Part shown: piece by piece, positions 46,670 to 55,065 of the stretch
Position numbering within the stretch: position 1 is the first letter of the stretch
How the letters are laid out: the number at the start of each line of letters is the position of its first letter
Origin: Streptomyces chartreusis
Lineage (GTDB): Bacteria; Actinomycetota; Actinomycetes; Streptomycetales; Streptomycetaceae
Direction: 5' to 3'
NCBI RefSeq assembly: GCF_008704715.1
Contig: NZ_CP023689.1
Coordinates: 5,208,001-5,272,000, forward strand
Length of the DNA stretch: 64,000 nt
Made by a program: the position numbers and the translations under genes
The notes under the pieces: model-generated
Database searches by the model: none
What the model saw: the letters and a program-made list of their open reading frames with translations, nothing else
Told to the model about the DNA's origin: nothing

Positions 46670-46736
46670 ACGGCGATCCGTTCCGTGTGGGGGATGGTCC
46701 GCCGTTGGGTCGCCGCGCGGGGCGCGAAGGTTGCCG

Positions 46737-47015
46737 CTATGGCATACGACGCCCCCGGCTGACGGCGACCCGCAGTACGTCGTCCAGCGACTCCACGGCC
46801 CGGATGAGCGCGAAGCGGATCGCGCGTTCACCGGCGCCGGGGTCGGCGAGGACGGCCTTGGCGCCGGCCACCACCTGCTCGCCCGAGCCGAGTTGGGCCG
46901 CTTCGATGTCGTCGGCGAGCCGGGAGAGGGTGCTGTGGTCGCTGTCGGCGCTGAGATAGCAGGGGTTGCCGTCGGGGGTGGTCCAGGGGAGAAGCCGGAG
47001 TTCATGGCCGCTCAC
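46737..47015 (-). CDS. Small Streptomyces-type hypothetical protein (92 aa)
   Basis: A 92-residue protein beginning SGHELRLLPWTTPDGNPCYLS, then a helical LSRLADDIEAAQLGSGEQVV segment and a C-terminal RAVESLDDVLRVAVSRGRR. I recall relatives encoded beside XRE/DUF397 regulators in Streptomyces, with no known function. GTG start overlaps the upstream stop by 4 bp (GTGA). Divergent from the XRE gene. Confidence 0.75.
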   Translation of the reverse strand: MSGHELRLLPWTTPDGNPCYLSADSDHSTLSRLADDIEAAQLGSGEQVVAGAKAVLADPGAGERAIRFALIRAVESLDDVLRVAVSRGRRMP

Positions 47016-47275
47016 CGGGAGATCGCCTCCGGGCGGACGGGCTGCGGGGCGGCGTCGATTCCGTAGGCGGCGACCCAGAGGACGCGCCGACGGTGCAGGA
47101 TCCGCTCACGCTCACAGGGGCAGATGTGGGCGGGGCGCCGGGGCTGTACGGCCAACGGCCTTTTTTCGGCCGGAGGTTGGGGCGGGACAGCCCGATGTCG
47201 TCCCCGGGTCGGCAGCAGTACTCGTACGAGTGGAGTCAGTAGCGATCCGATGAGCCGGGCGGTACGTTCGCGCAT
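47012..47275 (-). CDS. Small basic hypothetical protein (87 aa)
   Basis: An 87-residue Arg/Pro-rich protein: MRERTARLIGSLLTPLVRVL, then a disordered stretch, a CPCERERILHRRR block and a short C-terminal tail. ATG 47275 is chosen (GGAGAG 10 bases upstream). The frame is open to 47311. Co-translated with 46737-47015 and divergent from the XRE gene across 192 bp. Function unknown. Part of a regulator locus by position. Confidence 0.72.
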   Translation of the reverse strand: MRERTARLIGSLLTPLVRVLLPTRGRHRAVPPQPPAEKRPLAVQPRRPAHICPCERERILHRRRVLWVAAYGIDAAPQPVRPEAISR

Positions 47276-47467
47276 GTCGGCGGTCTCTCCTTCAGGGCAC
47301 GCGTCGGCCACGCCCCCGAGCCGAGTGCCATCGGCTGCGGGGGTTTGTCATGGCGGACAGGTCTGACGAGCGGTGATCACCGTTCGTGTCCCGATGGTCA
47401 CAGGCGGGACGTACGCTGCGGAAGGGGTTCGGTGTTGTCTGGCGCGCAGGCAACGGTGAGGAGTGAC

Positions 47468-48292
47468 GTGGGCGAGAAGGTTGACGTCGAGCCGGTTTCC
47501 GGGCGGGCGATGCTGGGGCAGACGCTCAGGGTTCTGCGGGAGAAGGCCGGGAAGTCACTGGCGCAGTTGGCCGACGAGACCGGCTACGAGAAGAGCTACC
47601 TGAGCCGGCTGGAGTCCGGGGACCGGGTGTCCAAGGTGACGGTCATGGAGGACCTGGACGGGTACTACGGCACCGGTGACCTGCTGTTGAGCCATTGGAA
47701 GGCTGCTCGGCTGGACGCGTTCAAGGACCGGTACAAGGAGTACATGGCGCTGGAGGCAACGGCACGGATCATGTGGGTGTTCTCGCCGGGGATTCCAGGT
47801 CTTCTGCAGACCGAGGAGTTCGCCCGGGGGGTGTTGTCTGGGGCTCAGACAACGGCTGACGGCGACGAGGTCGTCGAGGAGCAAGTGGCGGCTCGGCTGG
47901 GACGGCAGTACCTGCTGAGGCAGAAGCCGGAGCCGGAAGTCCGGCTCATCATGGACGAGTTCGCGCTTCGACGGCCTGCTGCCGGCGGCAAGACCTGGCA
48001 CGACGAGCTGCTCCATCTTGAGGCTGCGGCTCTGTGGCCCAACATGACGCTCCAGGTACTGCCGTTCTCGGCAGGAGCGCACCACCATATGGTCGGGTCG
48101 TTGACCCTGCTCTGGCAGAGGGACGGAAGTGCCGTTGCCTACAAGGAGGGCAACGGGTGCAGCCGCTTGATCGAGGATCAGGACGAGGTTCTGCGGCAGC
48201 GATTGTCCTACGATCGGCTGCGCGACCTGGCGCTGTCCCCGTCGGATTCGTCGGCGTTCATCAGGGACGTACTGGAGGAGCACAGATCATGA
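47468..48292 (+). CDS. XRE-family regulator with DUF5753 domain (WhiJ/AbaA-like)
   Basis: A 274-residue regulator. The helix-turn-helix is AGKSLAQLADETGYEKSYLS (about residues 28-47), then DUF5753 (ARIMWVFSPGIPGLLQTEEFARGVL ... LIMDEFALRRPAG-like ... GSLTLLWQ). Streptomyces carry dozens of such genes, and WhiJ and AbaA relatives affect sporulation and antibiotic production. GTG with GAGGAG upstream. Overlaps the DUF397 gene by 4 bp, the standard partner arrangement. What it senses is unknown. Confidence 0.9.
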   Translation: MGEKVDVEPVSGRAMLGQTLRVLREKAGKSLAQLADETGYEKSYLSRLESGDRVSKVTVMEDLDGYYGTGDLLLSHWKAARLDAFKDRYKEYMALEATARIMWVFSPGIPGLLQTEEFARGVLSGAQTTADGDEVVEEQVAARLGRQYLLRQKPEPEVRLIMDEFALRRPAAGGKTWHDELLHLEAAALWPNMTLQVLPFSAGAHHHMVGSLTLLWQRDGSAVAYKEGNGCSRLIEDQDEVLRQRLSYDRLRDLALSPSDSSAFIRDVLEEHRS

Positions 48293-48510
48293 CGCGCACC
48301 CCCGATCTCAGCACGGCCGCGTGGCGCAAGTCGAGCTACAGCGAGGGGGGCGCCAATGACTGCCTCGAGGTCTCCGACGACCACCCCGGCATAGTCCCTG
48401 TCCGGGACAGCAAGCGCCCGGACGGCGGCAGTCTGATCTTCTCGGCATCGTCCTGGTCCGCGTTCACGGCGGGCGTCAAGCGTGGGGCGGATCTGCACGC
48501 CGTCGGGTGA
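48289..48510 (+). CDS. DUF397 protein, partner of the XRE regulator
   Basis: A 73-residue protein with the DUF397 signature AAWRKSSYSEGGANDCLEV and VPVRDSKRPDGGSLIFSASSWSAF. DUF397 proteins antagonise or assist the adjacent XRE-DUF5753 regulator, in a toxin-antitoxin-like way. The ATGA overlap couples translation. No separate promoter. Confidence 0.93.
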   Translation: MTRTPDLSTAAWRKSSYSEGGANDCLEVSDDHPGIVPVRDSKRPDGGSLIFSASSWSAFTAGVKRGADLHAVG

Positions 48511-48727
48511 TGGGGCGTGAAACCGGGACGCACGTGGGTTCGGGCGGTCACGGTGATCCCATGGCAGAGATCACGACCACCAACGCTTCGGCGGATACAC
48601 CCCGGCATCTGAGAGGTACCGCTCCGGGCCGGCTGTCTCCGGCGGAGCCGCTTCGCGGACGATCCGCGCCGGGATGGTGAGCGCGACTATGGTCGTAGAC
48701 ACGGCGCGTCGAAGGAGGGCATCGATC

Positions 48728-49078
48728 ATGACTGCTCACGCTGCGGAAACCGATCCGGTCATCCCCCCCATGCCCGAGCGGACCCCGAGGGCGCTGCGCA
48801 GGGCCATCGCCCAGCACACTCCCGAGCTTCTGCCGGATTTCGACGCGCACTGGAAGAGGGCGATCGCCGACGCCTACAACCTGGGGCCGGTGCCTGCGTT
48901 CCTGGCCTTCTGGTGGGGTGAGTACGCCCTCGCCCGTGACCCCGAGCTGGACAAGCACGTTCGGGATCTTGAACACCGAGCCGCGTACGAGTGCACGGAC
49001 ACCGCCGAGGCAAAAGCTCTCCTTGAGGAGGCGGCGAAGATTCACCACCGGGTCCGAGAACTGGAGCCCGGCGAGTGA
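48728..49078 (+). CDS. DUF6247-like protein (possible antitoxin)
   Basis: A 116-residue helical protein. The core RTPRALRRAIAQHTPELLPDF and WWGEYALARDPELDKHV fits the DUF6247-type family as I recall it. ATG 48728 has AAGGAGGG 8 bases upstream. The 4-bp overlap with the following RelE-like gene and its upstream position suggest the antitoxin of a two-gene module (inference). The preceding 217 bp (48511-48727) holds no convincing gene. Confidence 0.75.
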   Translation: MTAHAAETDPVIPPMPERTPRALRRAIAQHTPELLPDFDAHWKRAIADAYNLGPVPAFLAFWWGEYALARDPELDKHVRDLEHRAAYECTDTAEAKALLEEAAKIHHRVRELEPGE

Positions 49079-49434
49079 CCGATGGGTTCATGGGGCCGCC
49101 ATGGCAAGCGGACTGGCGGATCGATGCTCTCGCCAACTTCGAGGCACTGCCCGATCACGTTCGTGAGATCGCCCTCGCAGCGCGCGCTGAACTGGTCACG
49201 GCGAAGGACCCGTATTTCCGAGGCATCGATGCTGATGCCGGACTTCCCGAGGGCATGTGGGTCGTGCCGGTCCGGTCCAGTGATCCCACGGGCCGCCACG
49301 CCTGCTTCTTCGACGACGGAAACGGATGGCTGAAGTATGGCTTCGTCCGCCGAACCGAAGATCCGCAGATCGTGGTCGAAGAGGTCTTCTGGCAAGAAGG
49401 AGACCCGCTTACAGGGACGCCGGTGGAGCCGTAG
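49075..49434 (+). CDS. RelE/ParE-like small protein (possible toxin)
   Basis: A 119-residue protein. Segments WRIDALANFEALPDHVREIALA, GMWVVPVR and FVRRTEDPQIVVEEVFW show the alpha-alpha-beta-beta-beta order of RelE/ParE toxins but lack obvious catalytic Arg/His clusters. GTG start overlaps the DUF6247 gene by 4 bp. Its last 26 bp overlap the convergent histidine kinase gene. Toxin function is inferred from fold pattern and context. Confidence 0.68.
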   Translation: MTDGFMGPPWQADWRIDALANFEALPDHVREIALAARAELVTAKDPYFRGIDADAGLPEGMWVVPVRSSDPTGRHACFFDDGNGWLKYGFVRRTEDPQIVVEEVFWQEGDPLTGTPVEP

Positions 49435-50848
49435 GTGCCCCCGGCAGTCGTACCGTCGCCACCGTGCCGCCGCCGTCCGCGTGGGAGAGGGTGACCTGGC
49501 CGCCGGCCTGCTCGATCGTGCGGGCCACGATGGACAGGCCCAGGCCGGAGCCGGGCAGCGCTCGGGCTGATGGCGAGCGCCAGAAGCGGTCGAAGACGTA
49601 GGGGAGTTCCTCGGCGGGGATGCCGGGGCCGTGGTCGCGGACGGTCAGGACGCCGTCGTGCAGGGCGACCTCGATCGTGCCGGCCTCGGGGCTGAACTTC
49701 ACCGCGTTGTCGAGGATGTTGACCACCGCGCGTTCCAGGGCCGCCGGTTCCGCCCGGACGTACCAGGGCTGGATGTCGGCGGTGATCGTCAGCTCGGGCC
49801 CGCGGAGCCGGGCCCGGCGCAGGGCCGCCTCGACCGTGTCCTCCAGCGAGATCACCTGGACCCGCTCACCGCGCTGCCCCTCCGAGCGGGACAGCTCCTG
49901 CAGATCGCCGATGAGCGCCGCGAGTTCGGTCATCTGCGCCTTCACCGACGCCAGCAGGGCCTTGCGGTCCGCCTCTGGGATGGGCCGGCCCGTCTCCTCG
50001 CTGCGGGTGAGGAGCTCGATGTTCGTGCGCAACGACGTCAGCGGCGTACGGAGCTCGTGGCCCGCGTCCGCGATGAGTTGCTGCTGCAGCTCGCGGGAGC
50101 TCGCCAACGCCGAGGTCATGGAGTTGAAGGAACGGGAGAGCCGGGCCACCTCGTCCTCGGCCTCGTCCTCCACCGGGATACGGATGTTCAGGTCCTCGGT
50201 ACGGGCGACGTGCTCCACGGCCTCGGTGAGCTTGTCGACGGGGCGCAGCCCTGCGCGTGCCACGGCGAGCCCGGCGGCCCCTGCCCCCAGGACTCCTACG
50301 CCGGAGACGAGGAGGAGGATGAGGGCCAGCTCGTTGAGGGTCTTCTGCGTGCTCTTCAGGGACACGGCCACGACGAGCCCGACGTTCGGACCGTCCTCCC
50401 CGGAAGGGGTGGCGGTGCCGCCGAGCGGTCGGGTGAGGACGCGGACGTCGGTGCCGTCCCCGGCTGTGCCGTTGCGGAAGTAGACCTTGTCCGTGTGGCC
50501 GTCCTTGATGGCGGTCTTGTCCCCCGAGGTGACTTGTACCGTTGCGGCGGAGTCCTGAAGGATGCAGACGGTGCCGTCCTCCTGGACCAGCTGGGAGTAG
50601 GTGTTCCGGAAGACGCCGGTGCCGTACGGGGTCTCGGTGCAGTTGGTGAGCGCGTCCTGCAGCTGGCCGGGCATCCTCATCGACGCCTTCTTGAGATCGT
50701 CGTCGACCTGGTCGTACAACTTCCCCTGCACAATGAACCAACAGGTAACCGAAACCGCCGCCACCGCGAACGCCACCGCCGCTGCCACCAGCAGCGCCAG
50801 TCGGGACCGGATCGGCAGGGAGCGGAAGCGGCGTAGCACCTTGCTCAC
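49409..50848 (-). CDS. Sensor histidine kinase, MprB-like
   Basis: A 479-residue kinase. TM1 (about 15-40), an extracytoplasmic sensor with two Cys (TNCTET, TVCILQ), TM2 (174-200), HAMP, HisKA with His264 in DAGHELRTPL, and HATPase_c with N-box NILDNAVKFS and G-box DHGPGIP. It pairs with the response regulator encoded just upstream (4-bp GTGA overlap). MprB in mycobacteria senses envelope stress. It ends with a rare TAA stop inside the 3' end of the convergent gene. Confidence 0.93.
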   Translation of the reverse strand: MSKVLRRFRSLPIRSRLALLVAAAVAFAVAAVSVTCWFIVQGKLYDQVDDDLKKASMRMPGQLQDALTNCTETPYGTGVFRNTYSQLVQEDGTVCILQDSAATVQVTSGDKTAIKDGHTDKVYFRNGTAGDGTDVRVLTRPLGGTATPSGEDGPNVGLVVAVSLKSTQKTLNELALILLLVSGVGVLGAGAAGLAVARAGLRPVDKLTEAVEHVARTEDLNIRIPVEDEAEDEVARLSRSFNSMTSALASSRELQQQLIADAGHELRTPLTSLRTNIELLTRSEETGRPIPEADRKALLASVKAQMTELAALIGDLQELSRSEGQRGERVQVISLEDTVEAALRRARLRGPELTITADIQPWYVRAEPAALERAVVNILDNAVKFSPEAGTIEVALHDGVLTVRDHGPGIPAEELPYVFDRFWRSPSARALPGSGLGLSIVARTIEQAGGQVTLSHADGGGTVATVRLPGAPTAPPASL

Positions 50849-51582
50849 TCGGCGCCGCCCTGGCGCAGCACATACCCCACGCCCCGCACTGTGTGCACGA
50901 GCCGCGGCTCGCCGCCCGCCTCGGTCTTGCGGCGCAGATACATGACGTACACGTCCAGCGAGTTCGACGAGGGCTCGAAGTCGAAGCCCCACACGGCCTT
51001 CAGGATCTGCTCGCGCGTCAGCACCTGGCGCGGATGCGCCATGAACATCTCCAGCAGCGTGAACTCGGTACGGGTCAGCTCCACCGGCCGCCCGCTGCGC
51101 GTGACCTCCCGCGTCGCGAGGTCCATGCGCAGGTCGGCGAAGCTCAGCGCCTCGTCCTCGTCGACCGCCCCCGCCCCGGCCGCCGCCGCGTACGAACTGC
51201 GTCGCAGCAGCGCGCGGACCCGGGCGAACAGCTCGTCCAGTTCGAACGGCTTGACGAGGTAGTCGTCGGCGCCGGCGTCGAGCCCGGTGACGCGGTCGCC
51301 GACCGTGTCGCGGGCCGTCAGCATCAGGATCGGCGTGGTGTCGCCCGCGCCGCGGATGCGGCGGGCAGCCGTCAGGCCGTCCATGCGGGGCATCTGGATG
51401 TCGAGGACGACGAGGTCGGGCCGGTAGGCGGCCGCCTTCTCCAACGCGTCCGCGCCGTCGACCGCGACCTCCGTGCCGTACCCCTCGAAGGCGAGGCTGC
51501 GCTGAAGTGCTTCGCGTACCGCCGGCTCGTCGTCGACGATCAGGATGCGCTGGGGGTCACGGTCGCCATCGGCGGGACTCAT
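50845..51582 (-). CDS. OmpR-family response regulator, MprA-like
   Basis: A 245-residue regulator. The receiver domain has phospho-acceptor Asp61 (VVLDIQMPRMDG) and Lys111, and the winged-helix output has LTRTEFTLLEMFMAHPRQVL and SLDVYVMYLRRKTEAGGEPR. The sequence follows mycobacterial MprA closely, including WGFDFEPSSNSLDVYV. It likely activates envelope-stress genes, including the adjacent PepD-like protease gene. ATG 51582. The ribosome-binding site is weak (GGATCC region). Confidence 0.93.
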   Translation of the reverse strand: MSPADGDRDPQRILIVDDEPAVREALQRSLAFEGYGTEVAVDGADALEKAAAYRPDLVVLDIQMPRMDGLTAARRIRGAGDTTPILMLTARDTVGDRVTGLDAGADDYLVKPFELDELFARVRALLRRSSYAAAAGAGAVDEDEALSFADLRMDLATREVTRSGRPVELTRTEFTLLEMFMAHPRQVLTREQILKAVWGFDFEPSSNSLDVYVMYLRRKTEAGGEPRLVHTVRGVGYVLRQGGAE

Positions 51583-51647
51583 GGGCTCGGATCCTTGAGG
51601 AGAGAGGGGAGAAGAGGGCTGGACTGCGCTTTCAGCGTCGCACGTCC

Positions 51648-51836
51648 TCAGCCTCGTACGGTACGGCGGCGGCTGCGGCCCGCGGAGGTACGGCGGCCCG
51701 CGCTCGGAGGGGCGGTCGCCAGCTCCGGCGCCCGGGAAGGAGCCGTCGGCGGGTTCAGGGCGCCGGCGATGGCGAGGGCCAGGGCGAACTCGGTGGCCCC
51801 GGCGCCCGCCGAGGAATGCTCCACCTGCGTGATCAT
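51648..51836 (-). CDS. Small hypothetical protein between protease and two-component genes (62 aa)
   Basis: A 62-residue protein: MITQVEHSSAGAGATEF, a weakly hydrophobic ALALAIAGALN, then a basic Pro/Ser/Arg tail. A strong GGAG 8 bases before the ATG and an 11-bp distance from the protease stop support translation. No family recognised. It may be co-transcribed with the protease and the MprAB-like genes. Confidence 0.62.
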   Translation of the reverse strand: MITQVEHSSAGAGATEFALALAIAGALNPPTAPSRAPELATAPPSAGRRTSAGRSRRRTVRG

Positions 51837-51847
51837 GACGTACTCCT

Positions 51848-52906
51848 TCAGCTCTGCGAGCCGTCCCGCAGCTTCGCCAGGTCGGCCTTGACGGTGTTGA
51901 TCGGGATGGCGAAGCCGAGGCCCACGCTGCCCGCGTCGGAGGAGCCCGAGCCGGCCGCCGAGTACATCGCCGAGTTGATGCCGATGATGTTGCCGTTCAT
52001 GTCGATCAGCGCGCCGCCGGAGTTGCCGGGGTTCAGGGACGCGTCGGTCTGGAGCGCCTTGTACGTCGTCGTGGACGAGCCGGTGTCGCCGTTGAACTGC
52101 TGGCCGCCGAACTCGAACGGCCACTGCCCGTTGCCGCCGCCGCCCTGCTGCTGGCCCTCGTCCGTGGAGACCGTGACGTCACGGTTGAGCGCGGAGACGA
52201 TGCCGCTGGTGACGGTGCCGGTCAGGCCCTCGGGGGAGCCGATCGCCACGACCTCGTCGCCGACCTGGACCCCGTCGGAGTTGCCGAGGGTGGCCGCCGT
52301 CAGCCCGGAGGCGTTCTGGAGCTTGATCAGCGCCAGGTCCTTGCTGCTGTCGGTGCCGACGACGTCGGCGGTGTACGTCTTGCCGTCGCTGGTCGTCACC
52401 TTGACCTGCGTGGCGCCGGAGACGACGTGGTTGTTGGTGATGATCTCGCCGTCGCCGCTGATGATCACGCCGGAGCCGGTGGAGGAACCGGCGTTGGACT
52501 GGGCGTTGATCTCGACGATGCTCGGACTGACCGCCTTGGCGACCCCGGAGACCGTGCCCTTCTGGCTGGAGGGGACGACGTTGGCGCTGGTGGAGCTGGA
52601 GGTGGCGGCGGTGTCGTTGCCGGTGAGCTCCTGGATGCCGTAGGCCGTGCCGCCGCCGATCGCCGCGGCGACGATGGCCACGGCGGCGAGGAGGGCGACG
52701 GGCCCGCGCGGCCGGCGCCGCGACCTCGGCGGCTGGGCGACCGGCTCGGCGAGGAGAGTGGTGGGGGCTTCGCCGGCAGCGGCCCCGGGCATCGGCTGGA
52801 ACGCCGGCGGGGGCGGCCACTCGGGGTTCACGGGAGAGGAGGCGTGCTGCTGGGCGCCCTGATACGGGTTCTGGTGATCGCCGCTGCGGCGGAAGCTCTC
52901 GGTCAT
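51848..52906 (-). CDS. Membrane-anchored HtrA/PepD-like serine protease without PDZ domain
   Basis: A 352-residue protein. A Pro-rich cytoplasmic tail (1-65) and one membrane anchor (about 68-90) precede a trypsin-like domain with His160 (ITNNHVV), Asp190 (KDLALIKL) and Ser296 (NPGNSGGAL). It ends at about the point where HtrA/DegP/PepD proteins begin their PDZ domain, so regulation by PDZ peptides is missing. A Gln/Gly-rich loop (252-275) interrupts the domain. Genes for an MprAB-like system follow, as pepD is linked to mprAB in mycobacteria. ATG without a clear ribosome-binding site. Confidence 0.9.
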   Translation of the reverse strand: MTESFRRSGDHQNPYQGAQQHASSPVNPEWPPPPAFQPMPGAAAGEAPTTLLAEPVAQPPRSRRRPRGPVALLAAVAIVAAAIGGGTAYGIQELTGNDTAATSSSTSANVVPSSQKGTVSGVAKAVSPSIVEINAQSNAGSSTGSGVIISGDGEIITNNHVVSGATQVKVTTSDGKTYTADVVGTDSSKDLALIKLQNASGLTAATLGNSDGVQVGDEVVAIGSPEGLTGTVTSGIVSALNRDVTVSTDEGQQQGGGGNGQWPFEFGGQQFNGDTGSSTTTYKALQTDASLNPGNSGGALIDMNGNIIGINSAMYSAAGSGSSDAGSVGLGFAIPINTVKADLAKLRDGSQS

Positions 52907-53042
52907 GACAACGAGCTTGTCGCCCGACCATGAGAGCTTCCTGAGTGCCGGCTGAGAAGCCCGGCAGAAGGTCGTATGCCCGATGTAAAGACGATTCCGG
53001 CAGTTGAGGAAGGTCTCTCAGAAAGCCCTCATCGACGAGTGC

Positions 53043-54065
53043 TCAGACACACCCGCACGACCGCCGCGCGACCAGCCGCGACGGGAACACCTTCAGCCGC
53101 TCCCGCCGCGAACCCGCGACCCGCAGCCCGTCGTCCAGGACCAGATCCACCGCGGCCCGGGCCATCGCCGACCGGTCCGAGGCGACCGTCGTGAGCGGCG
53201 GATCCGCCAGCGCCGCTTCCTTGATGTCGTCGAACCCGGCGACGGCCAGTTCCCCCGGCACATCGATCCGCAGCTCGCGCGCCGCGCGCAACACGCCGAT
53301 GGCCTGGTCGTCGGTGGAGCAGAAGATCGCCGGCGGACGCTTCGGCCCGGCCAGCAGCTCCAGCGCTATGCGGTACGCGTCGTAGCGGTTGTACGGCGCC
53401 TCGAACAGCCGCCCCTCCGTGGGGATCCGCGCCTCCGCCATCGCACGCCGCCAGCCCTCGACGTGATCGGAGACCGGGTCGCCGACCGCGGGGGTCTCCG
53501 CGGTGCCGCCCATACAGGCGACGTACTCGTAGCCGTGCTCGAGCAGGTGGCGTACGGCGAGCTGGGCGCCGCCCAGGTCGTCGGTGACGACGGCGACGTC
53601 GTCGATGGCCTCGGGCCGCTCGTGGAGCAGGACGACCCGGGCGTCCCAGGCCTCGATCTCGGCGGCGGCCAGGTCGTTCAGCGCGTGCGAGACGAGGATG
53701 AGCCCCGAGACCCGCATACCGAGGAACGCCCGCAGATAGTGGACCTCGCGCTCGCCGACGTAGTCGGAGTTGCCGACGAGGACCATCTTTCCGCGCTCGG
53801 CGGCGGCCCATTCGACCGCGTGGGCCATCTCCCCGAAGAAGGGCTGGCGCGCGTCCGGGACGATCAGGCCTATGAGATCCGTGCGCCGCGAGGCCATCGC
53901 CTGGGCGACCCGGTCGGGCCGGTAGCCCAGCTCCTTGATCGCGGCGAGAACGCGCTCGCGCGTGGCCGGGGCGACCGGCCGGGGTCCGTTGTTGATGACA
54001 TAACTGACGACGGCAGTGGATGTCCCTGCCAGCCGCGCAACGTCATCGCGAGTCACCTTGGCCAC
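53043..54065 (-). CDS. LacI-family transcriptional repressor
   Basis: A 340-residue regulator. The DNA-binding helix-turn-helix VTRDDVARLAGTSTAVVSYV and hinge helix RVAQAMASRRT precede a periplasmic-binding-like ligand domain (FFGEMAHAVEWAAAERG ... STDDQAIGVLRAAREL). The ligand is probably a sugar. No transporter or sugar enzyme is adjacent. GTG 54065: TAGACT ends 6 bases upstream and no ribosome-binding site is seen, so a leaderless transcript is likely. Confidence 0.92.
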   Translation of the reverse strand: MAKVTRDDVARLAGTSTAVVSYVINNGPRPVAPATRERVLAAIKELGYRPDRVAQAMASRRTDLIGLIVPDARQPFFGEMAHAVEWAAAERGKMVLVGNSDYVGEREVHYLRAFLGMRVSGLILVSHALNDLAAAEIEAWDARVVLLHERPEAIDDVAVVTDDLGGAQLAVRHLLEHGYEYVACMGGTAETPAVGDPVSDHVEGWRRAMAEARIPTEGRLFEAPYNRYDAYRIALELLAGPKRPPAIFCSTDDQAIGVLRAARELRIDVPGELAVAGFDDIKEAALADPPLTTVASDRSAMARAAVDLVLDDGLRVAGSRRERLKVFPSRLVARRSCGCV

Positions 54066-54152
54066 GCGCGGAGTCTACGCGGATGGACCCCTTCTGGGCA
54101 GGGCGTGAAGGAGCTCCCTTGGCGCCCCGCGGTCGCTCTCCCGGTGCGAAAG

Positions 54153-54181
54153 GGACGCCCGGAAGCCGTGCCCGGGCGTCC
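54153..54181 (-). terminator. Terminator of glnR
   Basis: GGACGCCCGG (54153-54162) and CCGGGCGTCC (54172-54181) form a perfect 10-bp stem. On the minus strand it is followed by CTTTC. It lies 11 bp after the glnR stop and before the LacI gene. Confidence 0.8.
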
Positions 54182-54192
54182 GTCGCGGCTTT

Positions 54193-54972
54193 CTACGCCT
54201 CGGCCCGGACCTCGGTGCCCTCCCGGGCGCCCGCCTCGTCCGCATCTTCCGGCTTTGCCTGGGCCGCCTTGGCCTTCGCCTCTTCGGCGGCCCGGTCGAT
54301 CTTCTCCGGCGTAACGAATCGATAACCGACGTTCCGCACGGTCCCGATCAGCGACTCGTGTTCGGGCCCGAGCTTCGCGCGCAGCCGTCGTACGTGGACG
54401 TCGACCGTCCGGGTGCCGCCGAAGTAGTCGTAGCCCCAGACCTCCTGGAGCAGCTGGGCGCGGGTGAAGACGCGGCCCGGGTGCTGGGCGAGGTACTTCA
54501 GGAGCTCGAACTCCTTGAAGGTGAGGTCGAGGACCCGGCCCTTGAGCTTGGCGGAGTACGTCGCCTCGTCGACCGACAGGTCGCCGTTGCGGATCTCCAT
54601 GGGGGAGTCGTCGTTGACGATCTGCTGGCGGCCCATGGCGAGCCGCAGCCGCGCCTCGACCTCGGCCGGGCCCGCGGTGTCCAGCAGGACGTCGTCGATG
54701 CCCCAGTCGGCGGTGACGGCGGCGAGGCCGCCCTCGGTCACGACGAGGACGAGCGGACAGCCGGGGCCGGTGGAGCGCAGCAGCTGGCACAGGCTGCGCA
54801 CCTGGGGGAGGTCGCGGCGGCCGTCGACGAGGATGACGTCGGCGCCCGGGGTGTCGACGAGGGCGGGTCCTTCAGCCGGGGCGACCCGCACGTTGTGCAG
54901 GAGCAGGCCGAGTGCGGGGAGCACCTCCGTCGACGGCTGGAGGGCATTGGTCAGGAGCAGCAGAGAACTCAT
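54193..54972 (-). CDS. glnR: Global nitrogen regulator GlnR
   Basis: A 259-residue OmpR-type regulator. The receiver-like domain MSSLLLLTNALQPSTEVLPA has Asp50 (VILVDGRRD) but lacks the other acidic-pocket residues of phosphorylated receivers. The winged helix shows LTFKEFELLKYLAQHPGRVF and TVDVHVRRLRAKLG. The sequence matches Streptomyces GlnR, the orphan activator/repressor of glnA, amtB, nir and phosphate-linked genes. A charged Ala/Glu tail follows. ATG 54972 with GGAGGA 10 bases upstream. Confidence 0.96.
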   Translation of the reverse strand: MSSLLLLTNALQPSTEVLPALGLLLHNVRVAPAEGPALVDTPGADVILVDGRRDLPQVRSLCQLLRSTGPGCPLVLVVTEGGLAAVTADWGIDDVLLDTAGPAEVEARLRLAMGRQQIVNDDSPMEIRNGDLSVDEATYSAKLKGRVLDLTFKEFELLKYLAQHPGRVFTRAQLLQEVWGYDYFGGTRTVDVHVRRLRAKLGPEHESLIGTVRNVGYRFVTPEKIDRAAEEAKAKAAQAKPEDADEAGAREGTEVRAEA

Positions 54973-55065
54973 ACGTCTGGTTCCTCCTCGGTCCCTGCGA
55001 GGACGTGGGCGGTACGGATCTGCTCTGCGATCCCGAAGGCCCCGTACACCTGCGGTTTCCCGCTT

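Noticed and set aside
48561..48680. 39-residue frame MAEITTTNASADTPRHL...
   Set aside because: No ribosome-binding site or promoter close enough to the ATG and no recognised family. It could be real but is not supported.
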